Positions 51,350-61,102 of a stretch of 64,000 nucleotides of DNA are shown here, in pieces. This stretch comes from Streptomyces humicola (GTDB taxonomy: Bacteria > Actinomycetota > Actinomycetes > Streptomycetales > Streptomycetaceae). The first letter of the stretch is position 1. Every line of letters begins with the position of its first letter. The stretch covers positions 185,082-249,081 of the forward strand of contig NZ_JANFNG010000007.1 in NCBI RefSeq assembly GCF_024436035.1, read 5' to 3'. The position numbers and the translations under genes are program-made. A model generated the notes under the pieces. It worked only from the letters and a program-made list of their open reading frames with translations. It did not search any database and had not been told where the DNA came from.

Positions 51350-53764
51350 TCACGCAGGCCTGCGGTCGATCCAGCGCCAGATCGCCTCCAGTACCGCCGC
51401 TGCCACGACGGCGATGGCCACCGCCGTCCACGGCGCCTGTGCACCCACCAGCTTCAACGTGAAGAAGGTCTGCAGCCGCGGGGTGGCCAGCACCACCACG
51501 AACGCCAGGCCCATCGCCGCGACCAGCAGCACCCGCCACCAGGTGTACGGTCGCGCGACGATGGCCAGCACCCACATCGAGATCAGGAAGAGCGTCAGCG
51601 TCGCCACGCTGGTCTCGGCCGCCAGCGCGCCCGCGCCCGCATAGCAGTGACGTGCCATCAGATAACAGGCGAAGGTGGCGACGCCCGTGACGATCCCCAT
51701 CGGCAGCGCGAAGCGCATCACCCGGCGCACGAAATGCAGCTTGGCGCGCTCCGTGTTGGGCGCGAGCGCGAGGAAGAAGGCCGGCACGCCGATCGTCAGT
51801 GAGCTCAACAGCGTCAGATGGCGGGGCAGGAACGGGTACGGCACCCGCCAGATCACCACGAGCAGAGCCACGAGCACCGAGTAGACGGTCTTGGTCAGGA
51901 AGAGGTTGGAGACGCGGGTGATGTTGCCGATCACCCGGCGTCCCTCCGCGACCACCGACGGCAGTGACGAGAAGCTGTTGTCGAGCAACACGATCTGCGC
52001 GACCGCACGCGTCGCCTCGCTGCCCGAGCCCATCGACACGCCGATGTCCGCGTCCTTCAGGGCCAGCACGTCGTTGACGCCGTCGCCGGTCATCGCCACG
52101 TTGTGCCCGCGCGACTGCAACGCGCCCACCATGTCCCGCTTCTGCTGCGGGGTGACCCGGCCGAAGACCGAGCCGCTCTCCAACGCCGCGGCCATCGCGT
52201 CCCGTTCGGGCGGAAGCCGTCGTGCGTCCACCGGGTGCTGCGCCCCCGGCAGTTCCAGCTTGGCGGCGACCGCTCCGACCGACACCGCGTTGTCACCGGA
52301 GATGACCTTGGCGGCGACCTCCTGACGGGCGAAGTAGCGCAGGGTGTCGGCGGCATCGCCGCGCAGCCGCTGCTCCAGGACGACCAGTGCCGTCGGCGTG
52401 ACGTCGCTCCCCACCACCGGATCGTCCAGCCCCCTCGTCGTCCGCGCGAGCAGTAGCACCCGCAGCCCCTGAGCCCCGAGCGCATCGACCTCGGCGAGTT
52501 CGGGGTGGCCCGGCGGCAGCAGGACGTCTGGGGCGCCGAGCAGCCAGGTACTGCCGGTGTCGCCCGGCTCCTCCAGGGTGGCACCGCTGTACTTGCGCGC
52601 CGAGGAGAACGGCAGCGCGCGCGTGCACCGCCAGCGCTCCCCGTTCAACTCCCCGTCCAACGGGTAGGCGTCAACGATGGCCTGCAGGCTGGCGTTGGGC
52701 CGCGGATCCGCGCTTCCGAGCACGGCGAGCACCCGCCGCACGTACGCCTCCTCGGCCCCGCCCAGGGTGCGCAGCTCGGTGACGTCCATGCCGCCCTCCG
52801 TCAGCGTGCCCGTCTTGTCCAGGCAGACGACGTTGACCCGCGCGAGCCCCTCGATCGCCGGGAGCTCCTGGACCAGGCACTGCTTGCGGCCGAGCCGGAT
52901 CACGCCGATCGCGAAGGCCACCGACGTCAGCAGCACCAGCCCTTCCGGGACCATCGGCACGATCCCGCCGACCATGCGGCGCACCGCCTCGCGCCAGTCG
53001 TGCTGCTGGACGTAGAGCTGGCTGATGATCAGGCCGATGGCGACCGGGATCATCATCCACGTCACGTACTTGAGGATCTGGCTGATGCCGGAACGCAGTT
53101 CGGAGTGGACGAGGGTGAAGCGGCTCGCCTCCTCGGCCAGCGCCGCAGCATAGGCCTCGCGGCCGACCTTCGTCGCGGTGAAGGCGCCGCCGCCCGCGAC
53201 GACGAAGCTGCCCGACATCACGGGGTCGCCCGGCTCCTTGAGCACGGGGTCGGCCTCGCCGGTGAGGAGCGACTCGTCGATCTCGAGCCCGTCGGCCTCG
53301 ACGACCTCGCCGTCGACGGCGCATTTGTCGCCGGGGCCGAGCTCGATCACGTCGCCGAGGACGATCTGCGAGGTGGACAGCGGGGCGGCGATGCCGTCCC
53401 GGCGCACCATCGGCCTGGCTTCTCCGATCAGGGCGAGGCTGTCGAGGGTCTGCTTGGCGCGCAGCTCCTGGATGATGCCGATAAAGGTGTTGGCGATGAT
53501 CACGAAGCCGAAGAGGCCGTCCCGGAGCGGCCCGACGACGAGAATGATCAGGAAGAGGACACCGAGGATCGCGTTGAAGCGGGTGAAGACGTTGCCGCGG
53601 ATGATGTCCGCGGCCGAACGGGATGAGCGCACCGGGACGTCGTTGACCTCGCCGCGGGCGACGCGCTCCGCCACCTGTGCCGACGTCAGGCCGCGCAGGG
53701 CTGCCCTGCTGCGGCGGTCAGGCCCGACGACTCCCGTCTCCGCGTCATCGGTGCCGTTGGTCAT
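51350..53764 (-). CDS. P-type cation-transporting ATPase
   Basis: An 804-aa membrane pump. Order: N-terminal actuator-linked segment, helices 1-2 (about 65-95), actuator motif TGEADPV (168-174), membrane segment with MVPEGLVLLTS (271-281), phosphorylation site DKTGT with Asp316, then the nucleotide domain and the hinge MTGDGVNDVLALKDADIGVS, and six C-terminal helices. It lacks heavy-metal CPx and cysteine-rich motifs, so it is nearer the Ca/Mg-type pumps; the ion is not certain. ATG at 53764. It lies 13 bases downstream of the DUF2530 gene, likely one transcript. Confidence 0.9.
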   Translation of the reverse strand: MTNGTDDAETGVVGPDRRSRAALRGLTSAQVAERVARGEVNDVPVRSSRSAADIIRGNVFTRFNAILGVLFLIILVVGPLRDGLFGFVIIANTFIGIIQELRAKQTLDSLALIGEARPMVRRDGIAAPLSTSQIVLGDVIELGPGDKCAVDGEVVEADGLEIDESLLTGEADPVLKEPGDPVMSGSFVVAGGGAFTATKVGREAYAAALAEEASRFTLVHSELRSGISQILKYVTWMMIPVAIGLIISQLYVQQHDWREAVRRMVGGIVPMVPEGLVLLTSVAFAIGVIRLGRKQCLVQELPAIEGLARVNVVCLDKTGTLTEGGMDVTELRTLGGAEEAYVRRVLAVLGSADPRPNASLQAIVDAYPLDGELNGERWRCTRALPFSSARKYSGATLEEPGDTGSTWLLGAPDVLLPPGHPELAEVDALGAQGLRVLLLARTTRGLDDPVVGSDVTPTALVVLEQRLRGDAADTLRYFARQEVAAKVISGDNAVSVGAVAAKLELPGAQHPVDARRLPPERDAMAAALESGSVFGRVTPQQKRDMVGALQSRGHNVAMTGDGVNDVLALKDADIGVSMGSGSEATRAVAQIVLLDNSFSSLPSVVAEGRRVIGNITRVSNLFLTKTVYSVLVALLVVIWRVPYPFLPRHLTLLSSLTIGVPAFFLALAPNTERAKLHFVRRVMRFALPMGIVTGVATFACYLMARHCYAGAGALAAETSVATLTLFLISMWVLAIVARPYTWWRVLLVAAMGLAFVVVLATPRLQTFFTLKLVGAQAPWTAVAIAVVAAAVLEAIWRWIDRRPA

Positions 53765-53777
53765 GGTTCAGACGGTG

Positions 53778-54044
53778 TCACGCACCCGCATCGCGCGCAC
53801 GCCGTATCGCGTCGCGCCGCCTCCGTACGTACCACAGGCCGACGAGGCCGAGGCAACCCCCGGTCAGGCAGGACCAGATCCACCACGCGTGGCCGTTTCG
53901 GGCGAACCATCCGTAGAAGGGGAGCTGGGCGAGGAAGAGGACGAACCAGACAATGGTGCCGCTGGTAACGATCGCGACGTCATTGGCTTCGAGCGGCTCG
54001 GGCGTCTCGTGCTGGGGCGTCCACTTCGTCAGGCGCATGTGCAC
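53778..54044 (-). CDS. DUF2530-type small membrane protein
   Basis: An 88-aa protein. N-terminus MHMRLTKWTPQHETPEPLEA is soluble, then two predicted helices (VAIVTSGTIVWFVLFLAQLP and WWIWSCLTGGCLGLVGLWYV) and a basic tail (RRRRDAIRRARDAGA). The family is known only from actinobacteria and has no assigned function. The start is ATG at 54044; an in-frame ATG two codons later is an alternative. It is divergent from the NCS2 permease (238 bases), a common neighbour of this family, and precedes the P-type ATPase. Confidence 0.82.
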   Translation of the reverse strand: MHMRLTKWTPQHETPEPLEANDVAIVTSGTIVWFVLFLAQLPFYGWFARNGHAWWIWSCLTGGCLGLVGLWYVRRRRDAIRRARDAGA

Positions 54045-54282
54045 AGACTACGGGGGCGGTGCACATGCGCATCGCGGCAGCGGGCGATGGGCGGTCCACG
54101 ACGGTCCCCGCGAGGTCTACGCGCGGAGATGGCTCTTCAACGTTCATCGATTCATACTGAAGCGGTCCGACTGTGGCCTAGACCTGTCGTCGGATCCTCC
54201 AAATTGATCCATAGCGAACATCCATAGATAACAGATCCATCCATGGCGCCATCGCGCCAACCTGCACCACCGAAGGACCCCA

Positions 54283-55743
54283 ATGCCTCGTTCGGCGACC
54301 ACTCCGGTCGACGCCGTGCCCCCCAAGGCCCCGCATCGTCCCACCAACGGCCTGGACCGGTTCTTCAAGATCTCCGAGCGTGGCTCCAGCGTCTACCGCG
54401 AGGTCCGCGGCGGCATCGCCACCTTCTTTGCGATGGCGTACATCATCGTGCTGAATCCGATCATCCTCGGCAGCGGCGTGGACAAGTACGGCCATCACCT
54501 CAACCACGGCCAGCTCGTCACCGCGACCGTGCTGACCGCCGCCCTCACCACACTTCTGATGGGCGTCATCGGCAACGTCCCGATCGCGCTCGCCGCGGGG
54601 CTCGGCGTCAACAGCGTCGTAGCGCTGCAGCTCGCACCCAAGATGACCTGGCCCGACGCGATGGGCATGGTGGTGCTCGCAGGCATCGCGATCATGCTGC
54701 TGGTCGCCACCGGCCTGCGCGAGCGCGTCATGAACGCCGTCCCGGTGGCGCTGCGCAAGGCGATCGCGATCGGGATCGGCCTGTTCATCTTCCTCATCGG
54801 CCTCGTCGACGCCGGATTCGTCAGCCGCATCCCGGACGCCGCGCACACCACCGTCCCGCTTCAGCTCGGTGGAAACGGTCACCTCAACGGGTGGCCCGTG
54901 CTCGTCTTCATCCTCGGTGCGCTGCTCACCCTGGCCCTGATCATCCGCAGGATGCCCGGCGCGATCCTGATCAGCATCGTCGCGATGACGGTCGTCGCGC
55001 TCGTCATCGACGCGATCGCCAAGGTGCCCGCAGGCTCATGGGGGCTCACCGTGCCCAGGTGGCCGGGTAACCCCGTCGCCACCCCCGACTTCGGGCTGCT
55101 CGGGAAGGTGTCCATCTTCGGCGGCTTCCACGAGGTCGGCATCGTCACCGGCGTGCTCTTCGTCTTCACGGTGCTGCTGTCCGGCTTCTTCGACGCGATG
55201 GGGACGATCCTCGGCGTCGCCGACGAGGCACACCTGCTCACCCCATCCGAGGAGCTGCCCGGGATGAACCGGGTGCTCTTCGTGGACGGCATAGCCACCG
55301 CACTCGGCGGAGCCACCTCGGCCTCGGCCAACACCTGCTTCGTGGAGTCGACGGCCGGCGTCGGCGAAGGGGCCAGGACCGGGCTCGCGAGCGTTGTCAC
55401 CGGGCTGCTGTTCGTGTTGTCGCTGTTCCTGACGCCACTGGCCACGATGGTGCCGGCTCAGGCGGCGACCCCCGCACTCGTCGCGGTCGGCTTCCTGATC
55501 CTCGCCAACGGCATCCGCGACATCGACTGGAGCGACTTCACCATCGCCGTGCCGGCGTTCCTGACGATGCTGATGATGCCGTTCACGTACTCGATCACCA
55601 ACGGCATCGGCATCGGCTTCGTCACCTTCTGCCTGCTGCGCATCGCCGCCGGGCGCGGCCGCGAGGTGCCGCCCGCGCTCTACGTGGTGGCGGCGGTGTT
55701 CGCCTTCTACTACCTCATGCCCGCCTTCGGCCTGGCGAAGTAA
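54283..55743 (+). CDS. NCS2 family nucleobase permease (AzgA-like)
   Basis: A 486-aa proton-coupled purine permease type. Conserved segments: REVRGGIATFFAMAYIIVLN near residue 38, GLGVNSVVALQLAPKMTWPD and the helix 10 block GATSASANTCFVESTAGVGE, which together point to the AzgA (adenine/guanine/hypoxanthine) branch and not the UraA branch. The ATG at 54283 is preceded by GAAGGACCCCA. Followed by a 15-bp tandem repeat and a convergent RHH gene. Confidence 0.9.
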   Translation: MPRSATTPVDAVPPKAPHRPTNGLDRFFKISERGSSVYREVRGGIATFFAMAYIIVLNPIILGSGVDKYGHHLNHGQLVTATVLTAALTTLLMGVIGNVPIALAAGLGVNSVVALQLAPKMTWPDAMGMVVLAGIAIMLLVATGLRERVMNAVPVALRKAIAIGIGLFIFLIGLVDAGFVSRIPDAAHTTVPLQLGGNGHLNGWPVLVFILGALLTLALIIRRMPGAILISIVAMTVVALVIDAIAKVPAGSWGLTVPRWPGNPVATPDFGLLGKVSIFGGFHEVGIVTGVLFVFTVLLSGFFDAMGTILGVADEAHLLTPSEELPGMNRVLFVDGIATALGGATSASANTCFVESTAGVGEGARTGLASVVTGLLFVLSLFLTPLATMVPAQAATPALVAVGFLILANGIRDIDWSDFTIAVPAFLTMLMMPFTYSITNGIGIGFVTFCLLRIAAGRGREVPPALYVVAAVFAFYYLMPAFGLAK

Positions 55744-55746
55744 CGA

Positions 55747-55806
55747 AGCAGCGAGCAACAGAGCAGCGAGCAACAGAGCAGCGGGCAACAGAGCAGCGGG
55801 CAGACG
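55747..55806. repeat. Four 15-bp tandem repeats after the NCS2 gene
   Basis: Units AGCAGCGRGCAACAG at 55747, 55762, 55777 and a partial fourth at 55792. It begins 3 bases after the NCS2 stop and ends before the stop of the convergent RHH gene. Base composition (A-rich on this strand) is unlike the surroundings. Confidence 0.9.
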
Positions 55807-55815
55807 TACGTTTCG

Positions 55816-56019
55816 TCAGCTGGCGTAGAAGCGGCGCGTCTCGTCCACCGCCGTCTTGAACCGCTCGTCGAAGTCATCGCGGACGAGCGTCCGGACCACG
55901 TAGTCCTGGACGCTCATTCCGCGTTTCGCGGCATGATCGCCGATCCGTTCCAGCAGCTCTGCGTCTATCCGCAGGCTGAGCACTTTCGAGAGGTGTGCGC
56001 CCGATCCACCAGATCCCAT
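55816..56019 (-). CDS. Ribbon-helix-helix protein
   Basis: A 67-aa CopG/Arc-like DNA-binding protein. Short disordered start (MGSGGSGAHL) then the strand SKVLSLRIDAELLERI and helices DHAAKRGMSVQDYVVRTLVR. No toxin partner is adjacent, so this is more likely a regulator or an orphan antitoxin than a complete toxin-antitoxin pair. ATG at 56019 with GAGGACGGTAGGACGC upstream. Divergent from the marR gene; the shared 135-base gap has an inverted repeat. Confidence 0.82.
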   Translation of the reverse strand: MGSGGSGAHLSKVLSLRIDAELLERIGDHAAKRGMSVQDYVVRTLVRDDFDERFKTAVDETRRFYAS

Positions 56020-56068
56020 GCGTCCTACCGTCCTCGGAGGCCGCCCGCACGCGCGTCATTTTCCGGAA

Positions 56069-56094
56069 CGAACTCACTCGGACGGGTGAGTTCG
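56069..56094. promoter_or_regulatory. Inverted repeat between RHH gene and marR
   Basis: CGAACTCAC (56069-56077) and GTGAGTTCG (56086-56094), perfect 9-base arms with an 8-base spacer, in the divergent promoter region. It is a candidate operator for MarR or for the RHH protein. A second motif, GCTAATGAGA...GTCTAATGAA at 56138-56159, is a direct repeat overlapping the marR start. Confidence 0.55.
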
Positions 56095-56154
56095 CACACA
56101 GCGGCGTTTGAGGGCGGAAAGGGGTTTCCTTAGAGAGGCTAATGAGATAGTCTA

Positions 56155-56595
56155 ATGAACGTGACCAAACTGTCCGAGGACGACCTCGCCGCGGTGAGCG
56201 CCCTGCGATCGGCCGTGATGCGCCTGTCGCGGCGGCTGCGCCACCAGCGCGTGGACGAGTCGCTCAGCCCGACCGAGATGTCCGTACTGGGTACTCTTGC
56301 GCGCTGCGGCTCCGCCACACCCGGCGAACTCGCGCGCAAGGAACACGTGCAGCCGCCGTCGATGACCCGCATCGTGGCCATGCTCGAAGCCAAGGGCCTG
56401 GTCCGCCGGGATCCGCACCCGGAGGACCGCCGTCAGATCGTGGTCAGCCGCACCGAGCAGGCCGAGGCGATCCTCGCGGACGCCCGACGCAAACGGAATC
56501 TGTGGCTGGCCCAGCTCGCCGAAGGGCTCGACGACGACGAATGGGCGACGCTGCGCGAGGCGGCCCCGGTACTGGAGAAGCTGGCGCACCTGTAG
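56155..56595 (+). CDS. MarR family transcriptional regulator
   Basis: A 146-aa winged-helix repressor type. MNVTKLSEDDLAAVSALRSA starts the dimerisation helices; the wHTH reads LSPTEMSVLGTLARCGSATP and GELARKEHVQPPSMTRIVAM, with the wing GLVRRDPHPEDRRQIVVSRT. It is followed after 46 bases by an MFS transporter, the usual regulator-pump arrangement, so it probably represses that transporter and binds the inverted repeat upstream. The ATG at 56155 has only GAGA as a site; a GTG at 56161 is an alternative. Confidence 0.9.
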   Translation: MNVTKLSEDDLAAVSALRSAVMRLSRRLRHQRVDESLSPTEMSVLGTLARCGSATPGELARKEHVQPPSMTRIVAMLEAKGLVRRDPHPEDRRQIVVSRTEQAEAILADARRKRNLWLAQLAEGLDDDEWATLREAAPVLEKLAHL

Positions 56596-56641
56596 GACGA
56601 CGACCCCTCACCCCTCGCCCCTCACCTAAGGAGACCCACCC

Positions 56642-58021
56642 TTGAGTTCGGCCCCCGGAGCAGACGCCGCACCCGGATCGAACCCCATACCCGCCCCCTC
56701 AGCCACCACCCCCACCACAGCGATCAAGCGCCAGACCTTCAGCTCGCTGAAGGTCCGCAACTACCGGCTCTTCGCCACCGGTGCCGTCGTCTCCAACACC
56801 GGCACCTGGATGTCCCGCATCGCCCAGGACTGGCTGGTGCTCAGCCTCACCGGCTCCTCCACCGCGGTCGGCATCACCACCGCCATGCAGTTCTTGCCGA
56901 TGTTGCTCTTCGGCCTCTACGGCGGCGTCATCGCCGACCGCTACCCGAAGCGCAAGCTGCTGATGCTCACCCAGTCCACGATGGGCGTGCTCGGCCTCGC
57001 GCTCGCCGCGCTGACGCTCACCGGCCAGGTGCAGGTATGGCACGTGTACGCGATCGCCTTCCTGCTCGGCATGGTGACCGTCGTCGACAACCCGACGCGC
57101 CAGTCCTTCGTCGTGGAGATGGTCGGCCCCAAGGACGTGCGCAACGCCGTCAGCCTCAACTCCGCCAACTTCCAGACAGCCCGGCTCGTCGGACCCGCCG
57201 TCGCAGGCGTGCTGATCTCCGCGGTCGGCAGCGGCTGGGCGTTCCTGTTCAACGGCCTGTCCTTCGGGGCGCCGCTCATCGGCCTGATGCTGATGCGACC
57301 GAGCGAGCTGTACGAGGTGGAGCGCACTCCCCGTGGCAAGGGACAGCTGCGCGAGGGCCTGCGCTACGTCGCCGGGCGGCCCGAGCTGATCTGGCCCATC
57401 GTGCTTGTCGGCTTCATCGGCACCTTCGGCTTCAACTTCCCGATCTGGCTCTCGGCCTTCGCCCACAGCATCTACCACGCGGGAGCGAGCACGTACGGCA
57501 TGTTCAACACCGCGATGGCGGTGGGATCGGTGATCGGGGCACTGTTGGCGGCGCGCCGGGCCACGACGCGGATGCGGCTGCTGCTCGGGTCAGCGATGAT
57601 CTTCGGCGTGCTGGAGATGTTCGCCGCGATATCGCCGTCGCTGTGGCTGTTCGTCGGGCTGCTTGTGGTGATCGGCATGTTCGGGATCACCGTCAACACC
57701 ACGGCCAACTCCTCGGTGCAGCTCGGCACGGATCCGGTGATGCGCGGACGGGTGATGAGCTTGTTCATGATGGTCTTCGTCGGCGGTACGCCGCTGGGCG
57801 GACCGCTGGTGGGCTGGGTCACGGACACGTTCGGCCCGCGCATCGGGTTCCTCAGCGGCGGGCTGGTCTCGGCCGGGTCGGCGCTGGTGATCGCCGCGGT
57901 GCTGGTGAAGGCCGGAGGCCTCCGGGTGAGGGTCGACCTGCGTGGCCGGCGGGTGAGGTTCGTGGAGCGGGAGCCCGCCGGGGAGCGGGAGCGCGAGTCC
58001 GTCGTCGCCGGCGTCGGGTGA
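56642..58021 (+). CDS. MFS transporter of the drug-efflux type
   Basis: A 459-aa protein with about 12 helices. TTG start at 56642 fixed by a clear AAGGAG seven bases upstream. After a Ser/Pro-rich N-terminus (about 1-32) helices start at SLKVRNYRLFATGAVVSNTG; motif-A-like GGVIADRYPKRKLLMLTQ follows. The arrangement resembles the EntS/enterobactin-exporter type (MFS_3). It follows marR by 46 bases, so export of a toxic compound under MarR control is likely. C-terminal helix then a charged tail. Confidence 0.88.
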   Translation: MSSAPGADAAPGSNPIPAPSATTPTTAIKRQTFSSLKVRNYRLFATGAVVSNTGTWMSRIAQDWLVLSLTGSSTAVGITTAMQFLPMLLFGLYGGVIADRYPKRKLLMLTQSTMGVLGLALAALTLTGQVQVWHVYAIAFLLGMVTVVDNPTRQSFVVEMVGPKDVRNAVSLNSANFQTARLVGPAVAGVLISAVGSGWAFLFNGLSFGAPLIGLMLMRPSELYEVERTPRGKGQLREGLRYVAGRPELIWPIVLVGFIGTFGFNFPIWLSAFAHSIYHAGASTYGMFNTAMAVGSVIGALLAARRATTRMRLLLGSAMIFGVLEMFAAISPSLWLFVGLLVVIGMFGITVNTTANSSVQLGTDPVMRGRVMSLFMMVFVGGTPLGGPLVGWVTDTFGPRIGFLSGGLVSAGSALVIAAVLVKAGGLRVRVDLRGRRVRFVEREPAGERERESVVAGVG

Positions 58022-58051
58022 TTTTCCCGCCCGCCCGGTCACACTGATCAC

Positions 58052-58624
58052 GTGAGACTCTTCGTGGCGGTGACGCCACCCGACGACGTGCTCCGGGCGC
58101 TGGCCCGCGCAGCGGATGCCGCCAGAGACGTCCCCGACGCCTCGCGGCTCCGCTGGGCGCAGCCCGATTCCTGGCACCTGACGCTCACCTTCCTCGGCGA
58201 GGTCGACGCATCCGACGTCCCCGAGCTCACCGAACGCCTGGAACGGGCTGCCCGCCGGCATACCGTCATGACGCTGGGCCTCACCGGAGGCGGTCGCTTC
58301 GGCGACCGCACGCTGTGGGCGGGCGTCAGCGGCGACACCGCCGAACTCGGGCGGCTCGCCGCCTCTGTCGCGGCGGGTGCCCGCCGTACCGGGATCGAAG
58401 TCGAGGACCGCGCCTTCCGCGCCCACCTCACCCTCGCCCGCGCCCGCCCGCACCACAGGACGAACCTGCGCCCCTACGTCGACGTCCTGGCGCCGTTCGC
58501 CAGCCGCCCGTGGACCGCGGACCGGATCGAGCTGATCCGAAGCCACCTGCCGGAGCCGGGCGCGGAGGGGGCACAGCCTCGCTACGAAACGATCGGCACC
58601 TGGCCGCTCGGGCAGTCGAAGTGA
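58052..58624 (+). CDS. thpR: RNA 2',3'-cyclic phosphodiesterase
   Basis: A 190-aa member of the 2H phosphoesterase family. The two catalytic HxTx motifs are WHLTLTFLG (near residue 43) and FRAHLTLARAR (near residue 130). In other bacteria it opens 2',3'-cyclic phosphates, with RNA-ligase-like activity reported for some. The GTG at 58052 gives MRLFVAVTPPDDVLRALARA. It begins 30 bases after the MFS stop on the same strand. Confidence 0.9.
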   Translation: MRLFVAVTPPDDVLRALARAADAARDVPDASRLRWAQPDSWHLTLTFLGEVDASDVPELTERLERAARRHTVMTLGLTGGGRFGDRTLWAGVSGDTAELGRLAASVAAGARRTGIEVEDRAFRAHLTLARARPHHRTNLRPYVDVLAPFASRPWTADRIELIRSHLPEPGAEGAQPRYETIGTWPLGQSK

Positions 58625-58665
58625 CGGTCGCGGGGGCAGCGCGAAAGCCTGCGACCCCCGCCAGC

Positions 58666-58671
58666 TACCCT
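58666..58671 (+). promoter_or_regulatory. -10 element for a probable leaderless transcript
   Basis: TACCCT ends six bases before the GTG of the 28-aa gene, so transcription would start at or next to the first base of the start codon. No clear -35 was found. Confidence 0.45.
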
Positions 58672-58677
58672 CGATGC

Positions 58678-58764
58678 GTGGATCCCAAGACCCGTACCCG
58701 AGTGATGACCGCCGCCCTGGTGCTGATGCTCGCAGTGGTGGTCGCGGCGGCCGCGATCCGCTGA
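58678..58764 (+). CDS. 28-residue membrane peptide
   Basis: A 28-aa product: basic start (MDPKTRTRVM) then one hydrophobic helix (TAALVLMLAVVVAAAAIR). GTG start at 58678, no ribosome-binding site, but a -10-like TACCCT sits exactly where a leaderless transcript needs it. A similar short MDPKTRTR-type gene occurs in related streptomycetes as I recall. It lies between thpR and the convergent aldo/keto reductase. Function unknown. Confidence 0.7.
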   Translation: MDPKTRTRVMTAALVLMLAVVVAAAAIR

Positions 58765-58806
58765 CTGCCGATCACGTGATCACGGCCGGCGGCCGGCACA
58801 CCACCG

Positions 58807-59790
58807 CTACCAGGCGAACGCCTCCGGCGACGGGCCCGGCCCCGGGAAGATCCCGTCGAGCTCGGCGAGGAAGTCATCGGAGAGCTTCAGCTCGACCGCC
58901 CGCAGCGCCGATTCCAGCTGCTCCTGCGTGCGGGGTCCGACGATCGGGCCCGTGACGCCCGGACGGGTGAGCAGCCAGGCGAGCCCCACCTCACCGGGCT
59001 CGTGGCCGTGCTTGGCGCACAGGTCCTCGTACGCCTGGATCTGCTCGCGCAGCGCCGCGTTCTTCAGCGCGTCCGCCGAGCGACCGGTCGCCGAGCGCCC
59101 GCCGCTGGCCTCGCGCTCCTTGCGGATCGCGCCGCCGAGCAGGCCGCCGTGGAGCGGCGACCACGGGATGACCCCGAGACCGTATGTTCGGGCCGCCGGG
59201 ATGACCTCCATCTCAGCGCGCCGCTCCGCGAGGTTGTACAGGCATTGCTCGCTGACCAGGCCGAGCGAGCAGCGGCGCGCGGCCGCCTCGTTCGCCTGGG
59301 CGATGTTCCAGCCGGCGAAGTTGCTCGATCCCGCGTAGAGGATCTTGCCCTGCTGGACGAGGACGTCGATGGCCTGCCAGATCTCTTCCCACGGGGTGTT
59401 CCGGTCGACGTGGTGGAACTGGTACAGGTCGATGTGGTCCGTGCCGAGCCGCTTCAGGCTCGCCTCGGCCGCCCGCCGGATGTTGAGCGCCGACAGCCGG
59501 CCCTCGTTGGGCCACTCGCCCATGTCGCCGTAGACCTTGGTGGCCAGGACGGTCTTCTCCCGCCGGCCGCCGCCCTTGGCGAACCAGGAGCCGATGATCT
59601 CCTCAGTGCGGCCTTTGTTCTCGCCCCAGCCGTACACGTTGGCGGTGTCGAAGAAGTTCAGGCCCGCCGCCAGGCCTGCGTCCATGATGGTGTGGCTGTC
59701 GGATTCCGTGGTGATCGGACCGAAGTTCATGGTGCCGAGCACCAGGCGGGATACCTTCAGACCGGTGCGTCCGAGCTGCGTGTACTCCAT
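58807..59790 (-). CDS. Aldo/keto reductase
   Basis: A 327-aa NADPH-dependent oxidoreductase, (beta/alpha)8 barrel. Catalytic tetrad visible: Asp48 (FFDTAN), Tyr53 (VYGWG), Lys85 (LATKV), His126 (YQFHHVD). The sequence DLYQFHHVDRNTPWEEIWQA and GIFPGPGPSPEAFAW is like the larger AKR type found in actinomycetes. Start ATG at 59790 (MEYTQLGRTGLKVSRLVLGT); a TTG three codons earlier is possible, and neither has a good site. Downstream of serC on the same strand after about 100 bases. Confidence 0.92.
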   Translation of the reverse strand: MEYTQLGRTGLKVSRLVLGTMNFGPITTESDSHTIMDAGLAAGLNFFDTANVYGWGENKGRTEEIIGSWFAKGGGRREKTVLATKVYGDMGEWPNEGRLSALNIRRAAEASLKRLGTDHIDLYQFHHVDRNTPWEEIWQAIDVLVQQGKILYAGSSNFAGWNIAQANEAAARRCSLGLVSEQCLYNLAERRAEMEVIPAARTYGLGVIPWSPLHGGLLGGAIRKEREASGGRSATGRSADALKNAALREQIQAYEDLCAKHGHEPGEVGLAWLLTRPGVTGPIVGPRTQEQLESALRAVELKLSDDFLAELDGIFPGPGPSPEAFAW

Positions 59791-59892
59791 GGGTGACAAG
59801 CCAAGCTCTTGGAGTGCGCTCGAAGCAAGGGCGGCAGGGCTCCCCCCTCCCTCTGTGGCCGAAGGGCACTGGGGAAGGGGGGAACCCCGCGC

Positions 59893-61029
<1,137 letters not shown>

Positions 61030-61102
61030 TTACGGCTCGGTTTCGGGTCGTGGTCCACCGGATGAGACGTATCGGGTCGGGCGCGTCGGGCAGGCTGGCC
61101 CC

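Noticed and set aside
55816..56019. RHH protein as part of a toxin-antitoxin pair
   Set aside because: No toxin-like small gene overlaps or adjoins it; the neighbours are a permease and marR.
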